Positions 19,055-28,398 of a stretch of DNA of 33,327 bases are shown here, piece by piece (position 1 is the first letter of the stretch; every line of letters begins with the position of its first letter). Source of the DNA: Candidatus Zambryskiibacteriota bacterium (GTDB lineage: Bacteria; Patescibacteriota; Minisyncoccia; Phycocordibacterales; WO2-35-19); assembly GCA_003233455.1 (NCBI GenBank), contig QILQ01000006.1, positions 1 through 33,327 on the forward strand. The letters run 5' to 3'. The notes beneath the pieces are model-generated. The model was not told the DNA's origin. It ran no database searches and saw nothing but the letters and a program-made list of their open reading frames with translations. The position numbers and the translations under genes are program-made.

Positions 19055-19098
19055 ATGTCAAAGGCGCCCTTTGACATTTGGATGTGTGGTATAATTTT
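19055..19098 (+). repeat. 44-bp direct repeat, right copy
   Basis: Exact match to 18364-18407. Confidence 0.97.
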
Positions 19099-19173
19099 AT
19101 ATAATATAACAAAAACACTCCTAATTATTGGGAATGTTTTTGTTTTATTTTAGAAATAAAAAAGTATAATTCT

Positions 19174-19452
19174 TTATCTTCTAAAATTATCTCGGCGAGG
19201 TCTGTCTTCTTGAGGACGAGCTTCATTTACAGTCAAAGCTCTGCCTTCAATATCTTTACCATTCCACGCTTCAACAGCAGCATCAGCCTCGGTATCATTT
19301 GTCATAGTTACAAAACCGAAACCTTTAGATACACCTCTTTCTCTGTCCATAATAACGACAGCTTCGGTAACTTCACCGTTTTGAGAAAACATATCTTTTA
19401 ATTGGGCATCATCTACTTTATAGGGCAAATTGCCCACGAAAAGCTTTTTCAT
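19174..19452 (-). CDS. Small RRM RNA-binding protein
   Basis: KKLFVGNLPYKVDDAQLKDMFSQNGEV...SKGFGFVTM (RNP2/RNP1). Confidence 0.93.
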   Translation of the reverse strand: MKKLFVGNLPYKVDDAQLKDMFSQNGEVTEAVVIMDRERGVSKGFGFVTMTNDTEADAAVEAWNGKDIEGRALTVNEARPQEDRPRRDNFRR

Positions 19453-19545
19453 TGCATACTTTATATTATTTAACGATTAAAACGACCAAGCGAGTTCCGC
19501 TTGACTGTTTCGCTAAACAAAAGTCGCAAAACAAGCAAATAGAAC

Positions 19546-20192
19546 TTAACACTGTATCACCTTTTGGGCGTTTAAGTCAAGACCAATAGTGATTATATCA
19601 TTAATTGCTTTGTCTCCAAGATTGTCAAAGAAAGTTGGAGAATTATATTTTATTTCCCAATCGGCACGATTTATGGAAAAAGAAGCAATAGCACGCAAGC
19701 TGTTTTCATTTCCGTTTATGATAGCAAAGAAAGAAATTGGTCTACTAATATCTTTAATAGTCAAATCTCCATTTATAATATATTTTCCAACTTGATTATC
19801 TTCTCTATTTAATGGAATAATATTTTTGAACACAAATTTTGCGGTTGGATATTTAGTTACATCAAAAAAATCCGTGCCTTTTAAATGATTAACTAATTTT
19901 TCTATGAATTCATATCAATAACAAATTCCCCTTTCTTAATTTTGTTCGCAGAAATGACAAAATTGCCGGATTGAAGAGTTATAAAACCTTTTTGGCTATG
20001 TCCTAAAGATTCTCCATGCCAAGAAATAGAGCTGGATGATATATTTAATTTATACACCCCATCTGAAAAAACAGTTTTTGTCCTGTTTGAAGTATTTACC
20101 ACTTCCGGAGCTTGACTATTTCTATTTGCTAAAATAAAACCGAGTATTGCAATCAATATAATTATAGCGATCGCTATATAAGAATTTTTCAT
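19546..20192 (-). pseudogene. YceI-like domain protein interrupted by a 1-nt frameshift
   Basis: Two ORFs (19902-20192 and 19546-19833) join if one nt is restored near 19903-19910: ...FVIDMNS|IEKLVNHLKGTDFFDVTKYPTAKFVFKNIIPLNRE..., a continuous YceI sequence. Confidence 0.8.
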
Positions 20193-20371
20193 AATAAATT
20201 TAAATTAATTGAACTAACAAATAAATTTGCCTTTTTTGACCTTATTGTGATATTATAAACGAGCTTGATTTAAACATCAAGTTTTTAAAAGTTCCAAAAG
20301 CCTAACCTTTCGCTAACCTAAACGAACAATGACGCGAAAAAGCTTGCGGTTTTTTGTTTTATATTATTTTT

Positions 20372-21478
20372 ATGTCTAAACAAATTATTGAGAAAGAAGT
20401 GGTGAAAAAGAATCTTATGTCCAAATTTTTGGACGAATCCTTATTGCCACCGGTCAAGGAATCCATAGTGGACGGGGTTGTTATCGCCATCGCTAAAAAT
20501 TCCATTTTTGTTAATTTACCTCCGTGGGGCACGGGTATTATTTTTGGTAAAGAATATATCAATGCTCGCGATTTGGTAAAAAAGATAAATATAGGAGATA
20601 AAATTACCGGTAAAATAGTCGGTAATGACAATCAAGAGGGTTATATAGAAATATCTTTAAAAGAAGCTAAGCAAGCTCTTATTTGGGGTGATGCCGAAAA
20701 TGCCATCAGAGATAAAAAAGTATTTGAACTTTCTGTTAAAGAAGCAAACAAAGGTGGTCTGATGCTTATGTGGCAAGGTATTGCCGGTTTCCTTCCCGCT
20801 TCTCAATTAAAAACAGAACATTATCCTAGAATTTCTAATGGAGACAAAGATAGGATACTTGATGAATTACGAAAACTAGTAGGTCAAAAAATTTCAGTCG
20901 CTATTATTGGAGCTAACGCTAAAGAAGACAAACTTATTTTTTCTGAAAAAGACCCTAATAATATAGAAAAAGAAAAGATAATAGATAAATACAATGTCGG
21001 CGATGAATTGGAAGGAGAAGTTACCGGTGTTATTGATTTTGGCATATTTATAAAAATTGAAGAAGGATTGGAAGGATTGGTTCATATATCCGAAATTGAT
21101 TGGGGGTTGGTGGAAAATCCTCACGAATTTGCCAAAGTGGGAGATAAAATAAAAGTAAAAGTGATAGAAGTAAAAGATAATAAAATTTCTCTTTCTATTA
21201 AAGCTTTAAAAGAAAATCCATGGACCGAAGCGGCTAAAAAATATAAAAAAGATGATATTGTTAGCGGAGTGATTATTAAATTCAATAAACATGGTGCTCT
21301 GGCTTCTATTGAGGAAGGGGTGGCTGGTTTGGTGCATATTTCTGAGTTTGGCAGTGAAGAAAAATTGCGCGAAAAATTGGAGCTCGGTAAAACTTACAAT
21401 TTCAAAATCAGCATATTCAATCCCAAAGAACAAAAAATGGCTTTAATTTTCAATTTTGAAGAAAAGAAAGAAGAGTAA
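20372..21478 (+). CDS. rpsA: Ribosomal protein S1-like (multiple S1 domains)
   Basis: Repeated S1 motifs, e.g. VGDELEGEVTGVIDFGIFIKIEEGLEGLVHISEI and KDDIVSGVIIKFNKHGALASIEEGVAGLVHISEF. Confidence 0.92.
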   Translation: MSKQIIEKEVVKKNLMSKFLDESLLPPVKESIVDGVVIAIAKNSIFVNLPPWGTGIIFGKEYINARDLVKKINIGDKITGKIVGNDNQEGYIEISLKEAKQALIWGDAENAIRDKKVFELSVKEANKGGLMLMWQGIAGFLPASQLKTEHYPRISNGDKDRILDELRKLVGQKISVAIIGANAKEDKLIFSEKDPNNIEKEKIIDKYNVGDELEGEVTGVIDFGIFIKIEEGLEGLVHISEIDWGLVENPHEFAKVGDKIKVKVIEVKDNKISLSIKALKENPWTEAAKKYKKDDIVSGVIIKFNKHGALASIEEGVAGLVHISEFGSEEKLREKLELGKTYNFKISIFNPKEQKMALIFNFEEKKEE

Positions 21479-21509
21479 AGAGAAAAAATAAATTTATTTT
21501 TATTCAAAA

Positions 21510-21529
21510 TGTAGCGATACATCGCTACA
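21510..21529. terminator. Bidirectional terminator hairpin between convergent rpsA and pth
   Basis: TGTAGCGAT-AC-ATCGCTACA with A/T tracts on both sides. Confidence 0.7.
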
Positions 21530-21547
21530 AAAAGATTAAAAATTTAA

Positions 21548-22150
21548 TCAATTAAACATATTCATTGTTTTGGCTCGTCCTTCGGTAAGGATAATTTGGA
21601 CAGCTTGACTGGATTTTTTAAAAATTTTCTTGAGAATATCTTGTTCTTTTGGTTTGAATTTGCCGAGAATAAAATCAATCACTTTATCTTCCCCTTTTGG
21701 TTTCTTAATTTTACCACTGGCGGTAATCGGAGAGGTGCCAATTCTTAATCGGATAAATTCCCTTGTTCTAACCGCTTTAACCACTGAAGCTAGTCCCTTA
21801 TGTCCACCAACGCCTTTATTGTAAGAAATTTTAATATCTCCCAAAGCTAAATCAATATCATCGTAAACTATCACTAAATTCTCTAGCCCTTTTTTAGAAT
21901 TTTTTAATTTAGGTTTGATGAAATAAGAAAGAGCTTTGCCGGATTTATTCATAAAAGTTTCGGGTAATATGAGAGTTAGTGATTCTTTTTTTATTTTTCC
22001 TTTTGATATCAGAGATTTTGATTTTTTATCAGTTTCAAAATCTGGGAAATCCAAATCTTTTTGCAATCGCAAAACTGCCATTCGACCAACATTGTGACGA
22101 GTATTTTCATATTCTTCTCCGGGATTGCCCAAGCCTACGATATAAAACAT
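21548..22150 (-). CDS. pth: Peptidyl-tRNA hydrolase
   Basis: FYIVGLGNPGEEYENTRHNVGRMAV...PETFMNKSGKAL...YDDIDLALGDIKISYNKGVGGHKGLASV. Confidence 0.95.
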   Translation of the reverse strand: MFYIVGLGNPGEEYENTRHNVGRMAVLRLQKDLDFPDFETDKKSKSLISKGKIKKESLTLILPETFMNKSGKALSYFIKPKLKNSKKGLENLVIVYDDIDLALGDIKISYNKGVGGHKGLASVVKAVRTREFIRLRIGTSPITASGKIKKPKGEDKVIDFILGKFKPKEQDILKKIFKKSSQAVQIILTEGRAKTMNMFN

Positions 22151-22210
22151 AAAATTAAAAATTAAATAAAATTTGAATTAATTATTATATGTAATATAAT
22201 GACTTAAATT

Positions 22211-22759
22211 ATGGAAAAAAACAACAACCAAGTTTGGGAATTTATAAGATACGCTTTACTGGCTTTGCTTATAGTGATTCCTTTTCGCATTTTTATTGCT
22301 CAACCGTATGTGGTCTCAGGATCTTCTATGGATCCCACATTTAAAAATGCCGATTACCTTATTGTGGATCAATTAAGTTTAAGATTTAAAAAACCAAAAA
22401 GAGATTCAGTTGTTATTATAAGGTATCCCAGAAATCCTTCTAAATTTTTTATAAAAAGACTAATCGGTTTTCCGGAAGAAACTATTAAAATAAAAAATGG
22501 TTTAGTCTGGATTTATAATAAAGAAAATAAAAATGGTTTTGAATTAAATGAACCTTATGTTTTTTATAAAAAGAATGAAGATTTTTCCGCAAAATTGGGA
22601 CCGGATGAATATTTTGTGATGGGAGACAATAGAGCGGCTAGTTACGATTCTAGAATGTGGGGGTCCGTGCCTAGAAAATATATTATAGGCAGACCAATTA
22701 TAAGATTGTTGCCACTAAATAAGATTGGAATTTTACCCGGTCAATCTAAAACTGATTAA
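22211..22759 (+). CDS. lepB: Signal peptidase I
   Basis: QPYVVSGSSMDPTFKNADYLIVDQL...FIKRLIGFPEETI...YFVMGDNRAASYDSRMWGSVPRKYIIGR. Confidence 0.95.
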   Translation: MEKNNNQVWEFIRYALLALLIVIPFRIFIAQPYVVSGSSMDPTFKNADYLIVDQLSLRFKKPKRDSVVIIRYPRNPSKFFIKRLIGFPEETIKIKNGLVWIYNKENKNGFELNEPYVFYKKNEDFSAKLGPDEYFVMGDNRAASYDSRMWGSVPRKYIIGRPIIRLLPLNKIGILPGQSKTD

Positions 22760-22766
22760 ATATATA

Positions 22767-23957
22767 ATGAACAACAACCAACACAATAAAAATAAGATAC
22801 AATCCAAAACAGTTCAAAATAGAAATATTAAAGAAATAACAGTGGTAAATAAAATCGCGAGATTTTACGGGTTTTTACCTATTATTCCTCCAAGTATAGA
22901 AGAACAAGATATTGAACACACTAAAAAATTTGACCAATCATCACATCCAGCGGAAAAAGCGGCTCTTTTGCGTATTTATTTTGAAGATAAGATGATGGCT
23001 TTGCCCCAGCCAAATATGTTTTATTGTGAAAGACCTTTTCCCAGATCAAAAAAATTTACCGGCGAAAGTAAAAAAACTTCTCAGCTTGAAGGGGCGATTA
23101 TTTCTTTAGGTTCCGCTAAAAGCATTTGTCAATGTCTTTCTATTCAAGCCGCTATTTCTATTTTAAATACCATAAGTTACAAAAATCTTGAAATTGAGAT
23201 AAATTCAATAGGAGATAAAGACTCGGCTACTGAATTTCGGAGAGAATTAACCTCGTTTGTAAGAAGAAATTTTAATTCTTTTCCGTCAGATTTAAAACAA
23301 GCTGTTAAAAAAAATTTATTCGCTATTTTAAAAAAACAAAAAGAAGAATGGCAATCTTTCCAAATTAAATGTCCTAAATCAATAGATTTTTTATCCGAAC
23401 TGAGTAGATTGCACTTTAAAGAAACGCTTGAATTTTTAGAGGTTTTAAATATTCCATATCAAATAAATCATTATTTAGTTGGCGATCCAGATATAGGTTC
23501 GGAAACTATATTTTCCATAAAAAATGCAAAAGACGAAAAGGAGTTAGCTTATGGGTTTAGTTTTAACAGACTAGCTAAAAAAATAGGTTGTAAAAGAGAT
23601 ATACCTTGCAGTGTTTTAAATATTTCCGCTAAACTCAAAAAGAAATTAAAAAAAACAAAAGTCAGACCAATAAAATATCAATTCTTTTTGGTTCAATTTG
23701 GTCCTGAAGCCAAACTGAAAAGTTTTTTAGTTTTGGAAGAATTACATAAAGCTGGTGTTAATACGCTTCATTTAATAGCTAAAGATAAATTAAGCGGACA
23801 GATGAATATAGCTGAAAAATCGGAAGCTTCTTATATTATTTTAATAGGTCAAAAAGAAGCTTTGGAAAATTCCGTCATTATCCGCGATAAGAATACTCGT
23901 TCTCAAGAAATTGTTCCTATCTCTAAATTAGCCACCAAAGTAAAAGAGTTAATTTAA
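22767..23957 (+). CDS. HisRS-like class II synthetase paralog with degraded catalytic motifs
   Basis: Aligns by eye to HisRS (IARFYGFLPI; LEIEINSIGDKDS; C-terminal anticodon-binding-like domain), but motif 2 and HisA equivalents read MFYCERP and LVGDPDIGSETIF. Confidence 0.75.
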   Translation: MNNNQHNKNKIQSKTVQNRNIKEITVVNKIARFYGFLPIIPPSIEEQDIEHTKKFDQSSHPAEKAALLRIYFEDKMMALPQPNMFYCERPFPRSKKFTGESKKTSQLEGAIISLGSAKSICQCLSIQAAISILNTISYKNLEIEINSIGDKDSATEFRRELTSFVRRNFNSFPSDLKQAVKKNLFAILKKQKEEWQSFQIKCPKSIDFLSELSRLHFKETLEFLEVLNIPYQINHYLVGDPDIGSETIFSIKNAKDEKELAYGFSFNRLAKKIGCKRDIPCSVLNISAKLKKKLKKTKVRPIKYQFFLVQFGPEAKLKSFLVLEELHKAGVNTLHLIAKDKLSGQMNIAEKSEASYIILIGQKEALENSVIIRDKNTRSQEIVPISKLATKVKELI

Positions 23958-23997
23958 TTATACCACAAATCACTTAACAACAATGGGCATCTTTGTA
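23957..23997 (-). promoter_or_regulatory. Promoter-bearing dispersed element, copy 2 (inverted)
   Basis: Reverse complement TACAAAGATGCCCATTGTTGTTAAGTGATTTGTGGTATAAT matches 1350-1390. Confidence 0.55.
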
Positions 23998-24044
23998 ATT
24001 TTTAGTTTTTGCATAAAAAGAGAAATTGTGATAAGGTTTTAAAT

Positions 24045-24281
24045 ATGGCAATAAATGTAGAAATAATAAAAAGTGGTAATGATAATAATTTGGGAGTTAT
24101 AAGAAAATTTACCAAAAGAGTTAGAGGCTCCGGTATTTTGAAGCGTCTCCGTAGCAGAAGATATAATATTAGAAAAATTTCCGAGTATGTTAAAAAGAAA
24201 AAAACTCTTAAAAGATTAACTAAAAGAGCTAAAATTGAAGAACTTATAAAGATGGGCAAAATACCCGATAAGTTACAATAG
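24045..24281 (+). CDS. rpsU: 30S ribosomal protein S21
   Basis: MAINVEIIKSGNDNNLGVIRKFTKRVRGSGILKRLRSRRY. Confidence 0.87.
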   Translation: MAINVEIIKSGNDNNLGVIRKFTKRVRGSGILKRLRSRRYNIRKISEYVKKKKTLKRLTKRAKIEELIKMGKIPDKLQ

Positions 24282-24707
24282 ATGAAAAACTTATACCAAG
24301 CTAGTAATACTTCTTTAAATTCTCTACTTAAAAATAATCTGTTAATTCCCAGAAATTTTAGAAAATTACCTTTTGAAAAAATTAAAAATGATATCTTAGG
24401 TAAAAGATATGAACTTTCTATTGTTTTTATAGGTGAAAAACGTTCAAAAAATTTGAATACAACTTACGGAAAGAAAAATAAAGCGACAGATGTTCTTTCA
24501 TTTCCTTTTTCTTCTCTTGTTGGAGAAATTTTCATCAATCCTCAAATAGCTAAAATAAAATCAATCAAATTTTGTCTTCCTTATGAAAATTATTTATTTT
24601 TTTTAGTTATCCACGCCATCCTTCATTTGAAAGGTATGCGACATGGTGCTAATATGGAAAGATATGAGCTCAAATATTACAGCAGGTATAGATGTGGGAA
24701 CTTATGA
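24282..24707 (+). CDS. ybeY: Endoribonuclease YbeY
   Basis: KNKATDVLSFPF...GEIFINP...VIHAILHLKGMRH (three metal-ligand His of HxxxHxxxxxH conserved). Confidence 0.88.
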   Translation: MKNLYQASNTSLNSLLKNNLLIPRNFRKLPFEKIKNDILGKRYELSIVFIGEKRSKNLNTTYGKKNKATDVLSFPFSSLVGEIFINPQIAKIKSIKFCLPYENYLFFLVIHAILHLKGMRHGANMERYELKYYSRYRCGNL

Positions 24708-25836
24708 AGTAAGAGTTGTTATTGCGGAGCATGGTGATAAAAATAATTTGACCGCTATTTTAGGTACCGGCAGAGCTGAATCAAAAGGTCTCAGACATGG
24801 ATACATAATAAATATGGCTGATGTTACTAAGAGCGTTAATTTAGCTAAAAGACAAGCGGAAAAAGCTTCTGGCATTAAAATAAGAAAAGCTTTTATTTCT
24901 ATAGGAGGAATTGGTCTCTCTAGTGTAAAATCGCAAGGATCCACTATTGTAACGAAAGCTGACCAAGAAATAACAGGAGCGGATGTGGAACAAGCCATTT
25001 CGGCTGCTGAAGAAGCTATCCCCAATTCTTTAATACAAAATAGAAAAATAATTTATTCTATTCCAACTTTGTGGAAAATAGACGGTAAACCGGTTTTGGG
25101 CAGAGTTCTTGGTATGAAAGGTGTCAAACTTGAAACTAAAACTCTTTTTATCAGTTGTATTGAACCTCATTTGGATGATTTGGTTGAAGCGGTAGAAGAG
25201 ACCGGAGTGGAAGTAGTAGATGTGGTCGCTTCTCCCATTGCCGCCAGTTTTGTCACTCTTTCAAAAAGTCAAAAAATTGCCGGTTGTGTTCTTGCTAACA
25301 TAGGAGCGGAAACAGTTTCTATTGTTGTTTTTGAAAATAATATTCCGATATCTTTAGAAGTATTTCCCATTGGAGGATCAGATATAACAAATGATATTGC
25401 TCTGGGACTCAAAATATCTATGGAGGAAGCTGAATCTATTAAACTCGGAGGAATTACAGCTACCAGTTATTCCAGAAAAAAGCTGGAAGAAATAATCTCT
25501 GCTCGGTTGGGAGATATTTTTGAATTGATAGAAGTTCATCTTAAAAAAATTGGCAAGTCCGGTATCTTGCCGGCCGGTATTATAATGACGGGAGGTTCTT
25601 CTTCTCTCGGATTGATTGAAGATTTGGCCAGAAGTTATCTTCGTTTGCCTTCTCGGATAGCTTCTCTTCATATAGGTAGCGATAAATTTCAAATAAAAGA
25701 TTCTTCTTGGTCTGTAGCTTATGGACTTTGTATTATAAGCAGTATCCCAGACGAAGAAGAAAGACTCGGTCTCAAAAGATATAGCAAAAATGTATTCAAA
25801 ACAATATGGCAAACATTAAAGAAATTTTTACCATAA
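24664..25836 (+). CDS. ftsA: Cell division protein FtsA
   Basis: ITAGIDVGTYEVRVVIAE...AFISIGGIGL...PIGGSDITNDIALGLKISMEEAESIKL...GIIMTGGSSSLGLIEDLA. Confidence 0.93.
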   Translation: MSSNITAGIDVGTYEVRVVIAEHGDKNNLTAILGTGRAESKGLRHGYIINMADVTKSVNLAKRQAEKASGIKIRKAFISIGGIGLSSVKSQGSTIVTKADQEITGADVEQAISAAEEAIPNSLIQNRKIIYSIPTLWKIDGKPVLGRVLGMKGVKLETKTLFISCIEPHLDDLVEAVEETGVEVVDVVASPIAASFVTLSKSQKIAGCVLANIGAETVSIVVFENNIPISLEVFPIGGSDITNDIALGLKISMEEAESIKLGGITATSYSRKKLEEIISARLGDIFELIEVHLKKIGKSGILPAGIIMTGGSSSLGLIEDLARSYLRLPSRIASLHIGSDKFQIKDSSWSVAYGLCIISSIPDEEERLGLKRYSKNVFKTIWQTLKKFLP

Positions 25837-25839
25837 TTT

Positions 25840-25864
25840 AGTGTCAAGGGTTCCCCTTGACACT
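25840..25864. repeat. Palindrome B (AGTGTCAAGGGTTCCCCTTGACACT) acting as probable ftsA terminator
   Basis: Stem AGTGTCAAGG/CCTTGACACT followed by TTTTT; same 27-mer at 31500-31526. Confidence 0.88.
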
Positions 25865-25982
25865 TTTTGATATTTTTTAATAACACATTTTATAATTTAT
25901 ACAACCTTTGTGTTTTTAACACTTCTTGGTATAATAGCATCGTTATCTCTTATTTTTAAATATTTAATTTGTAATTAGTAAT

Positions 25983-27170
25983 ATGCCTCAAATAAAACCA
26001 GAAGTAGAAGTGTTTGCCAGAATAAAAGTTATCGGAGTTGGTGGTTCTGGCAAAAACGCGGTTAATCATATGATTGACTCCAAAGTGAAAGGAGTTGAGT
26101 TTATCGCGATAAATACAGATGCTCAAGATTTACACCATTCGGAAGCTAAAAAAAAGATACACATAGGAAAAAATTTGACTAAAGGATTGGGCACCGGTAT
26201 GAATCCGGAACTGGGCAAACGAGCGGTGGAAGAAACCAAGGAAGAAATTCAAGAAGCTATCAAAGGAGCCGATATGGTTTTTATTGCTTGCGGACTTGGT
26301 GGAGGCACAGGAACCGGAGCCGCTCCGGTTATTGCTCGCACCTCTAAAGAATTGGATACTTTAACAGTGGCAGTGGTAACTAAACCTTTTTCTTTTGAAG
26401 GTCAACAAAAAATGCGTTTGGCGGAATCCGGATTGGAGGAACTTCGCCAATCGGTTGACGCTTTGATAGTAATTCCCAATGATAGATTACTGGCTACTAT
26501 TGATAAAGAAACTTCGGCTAAAAATGCTTTTGCCATATGTGATGATATTTTAAAAGAAGCAGTTGAAGGTATATCCGATCTTATTACTATGCCAGGTATT
26601 ATAAATATTGATTTCGCCGACGTTCGAGCCATTATGGAAGAAGCTGGGGGCGCTTTAATGGGTATAGGTAGAGCTTCCGGAGAAAAAAGAGCCGAGGAAG
26701 CGGCTAAGTTGGCTATAAATTCCCCTCTTTTGGAAGTTTCAATAAATGGTGCTAAAGGTGTTTTGTTTTCCATTGCCGGAGGTGATGATTTAACGATGTT
26801 TGAAATAAACGATGCCGCCAAATTTATTACCGAATCAGTAGACCCAAACGCTAAAATAATATTTGGAACAGTTCACGATGAAAAACTTAAAAAAGGCGAA
26901 GTAAAAATTACTGTTATCGCTTCCGGCTTTCCTGAAAATTATATGAAAGGTAATAATTTATTTGGAAATAAAGAAATGGAAATGGAAGAGGAAGAAGGTA
27001 AGGGTAAAATATTTAATTCTGTATTTGGCAGAGAAAAAGAGGAGGATAAAAATAAAAAAGATAAAAAAGAAGAGAATTTAAAAAAAGAAAAAAAACAAAA
27101 TATAATAGATGATGAAGATGATGAATGGGGTGCTGTGCCGGCATTTTTAAGAAGATCTAAATTAAAATAA
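25983..27170 (+). CDS. ftsZ: Cell division protein FtsZ
   Basis: [18 protein letters not shown]...[15 protein letters not shown] tubulin signature. Confidence 0.98.
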   Translation: MPQIKPEVEVFARIKVIGVGGSGKNAVNHMIDSKVKGVEFIAINTDAQDLHHSEAKKKIHIGKNLTKGLGTGMNPELGKRAVEETKEEIQEAIKGADMVFIACGLGGGTGTGAAPVIARTSKELDTLTVAVVTKPFSFEGQQKMRLAESGLEELRQSVDALIVIPNDRLLATIDKETSAKNAFAICDDILKEAVEGISDLITMPGIINIDFADVRAIMEEAGGALMGIGRASGEKRAEEAAKLAINSPLLEVSINGAKGVLFSIAGGDDLTMFEINDAAKFITESVDPNAKIIFGTVHDEKLKKGEVKITVIASGFPENYMKGNNLFGNKEMEMEEEEGKGKIFNSVFGREKEEDKNKKDKKEENLKKEKKQNIIDDEDDEWGAVPAFLRRSKLK

Positions 27171-27211
27171 ATTTTCCGGCAGAGCAGATTTGATGCTTGA
27201 TTTTTATTTAA

Positions 27212-27290
27212 CCTCACCCCTACCCCTCTCCTTAGTAAGGAGAGGGACCGAGAACATCTATAATTATACTAAAATCTAGATAGGGTGAGG
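27212..27290. repeat. Palindromic element A, distal copy
   Basis: CCTCACCCCTACCCCTCTCCTTAGTAAGGAGAGGG...TAGGGTGAGG followed by TTTTTT; between ftsZ and trxB. Confidence 0.88.
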
Positions 27291-27350
27291 TTTTTTGTAA
27301 ATTTTTGTTATAATGTTACAATTATTTATTATTAATAATTTATTTTATTT

Positions 27351-28319
27351 ATGTATGAACTAATAATCATTGGCGGTGGACCAGCGGGCGTAGCAGGTGC
27401 GGTTTATGCGGCGAGAAAACAAATTAAAACAGCTCTTGTTGTAGAAGATTTTGGCGGTCAGAGTGTAGAATCAAACGAAATCCAAAATTGGGTTGGAACT
27501 ATTGCTATCTCTGGTATTGACTTGGCTAAAAAATTTAAAGAACATCTTAAATTTTATGCTGGCGATAATATTTTTATAAAAGAAGGAGAAAAAGTTAATA
27601 AAATTGAATCTATATCTCCAACCGAAAATAATAATCAAAATAATAATTTCTTAGTAGTTACCAATAAAGATACTTATAAAACAAAAATAATTTTAATAGC
27701 TACCGGCAGTTCGCGTAGAAAACTTGATATTCCGGGCGCCAAAGAATTAGAAGGTAAAGGTATCACTTATTGTGCTTCTTGCGATGGACCGTTTTTTGCC
27801 AATAAAGAGGTGGTGGTTGTAGGTGGTGGCAATGCCGGTTTTGAATCTGCGGCTCAACTACTCGCCTATTGTAAAAGTGTTACTCTTATTTCCAGAGGAG
27901 AATTTAGAGCTGATCCGATTACAATAGAAAAAGTATTAGCAAATCCTAAAATGACAGCTCTAACAAACGCTTCACCCATTGAAATAAAAGGTGGTTCAAT
28001 TGATGGTCAAACGGGTAATTTTGTAAAATCTTTGGTTTATCATCGATCGGCTCCTTTTGCCGATGATGTTGAAATTAAAGTGGATGGCGTATTTGTAGAG
28101 ATTGGTCATACTCCGGCAACTTCTTTTGTAGAAAATTTGGTGGAGATGGATGAATTCAAACATATAAAAATTAACTGTAAAACTCAACAAACCAATGTAA
28201 AAGGAATTTGGGCAGCCGGAGATTGCACTGATGCTCTTTATCACCAAAATAACATCGCCGCCGGCGACGCCGTTAAAGCAGTTGAAGATATTTATTTAGA
28301 ATTGCAAAAAATCAAATAA
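27351..28319 (+). CDS. trxB: Thioredoxin reductase-like FAD/NAD(P) oxidoreductase
   Basis: IIIGGGPAGVAGAVYAARKQ, YCASCDGPFF, VVVVGGGNAGFESA, IWAAGDCTD. Confidence 0.93.
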   Translation: MYELIIIGGGPAGVAGAVYAARKQIKTALVVEDFGGQSVESNEIQNWVGTIAISGIDLAKKFKEHLKFYAGDNIFIKEGEKVNKIESISPTENNNQNNNFLVVTNKDTYKTKIILIATGSSRRKLDIPGAKELEGKGITYCASCDGPFFANKEVVVVGGGNAGFESAAQLLAYCKSVTLISRGEFRADPITIEKVLANPKMTALTNASPIEIKGGSIDGQTGNFVKSLVYHRSAPFADDVEIKVDGVFVEIGHTPATSFVENLVEMDEFKHIKINCKTQQTNVKGIWAAGDCTDALYHQNNIAAGDAVKAVEDIYLELQKIK

Positions 28320-28398
28320 TTTTTTATTATATTATTAGACGCCGAGCGTTTAGTATAGATTTTTTGATATTTCTATTGTATGATTTTTAGTTGTTCTG

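Larger units (their letters stand above)
18364..19098 (+). mobile_element. Repeat-bracketed RAYT/Y1-transposase unit
   Basis: Single Y1_Tnp ORF between exact 44-bp direct repeats containing palindrome TGTCAAAGGCGCCCTTTGACA. Confidence 0.8.

Noticed and set aside
19902-19912. Programmed -1 frameshift in the YceI-like gene
   Set aside because: No slippery heptamer at the break and no evident stimulatory hairpin; mutation or sequencing error is simpler.
24002-24259. Minus-strand 85-aa ORF
   Set aside because: Antisense of rpsU, which has a clear S21 signature.
91-28319. Alternative genetic code (TGA as Gly, as in some CPR lineages)
   Set aside because: TGA is used as a stop at sensible ends (DUF4065 gene at 2680, ybeY at 24707), and no conserved Gly positions coincide with TGA.
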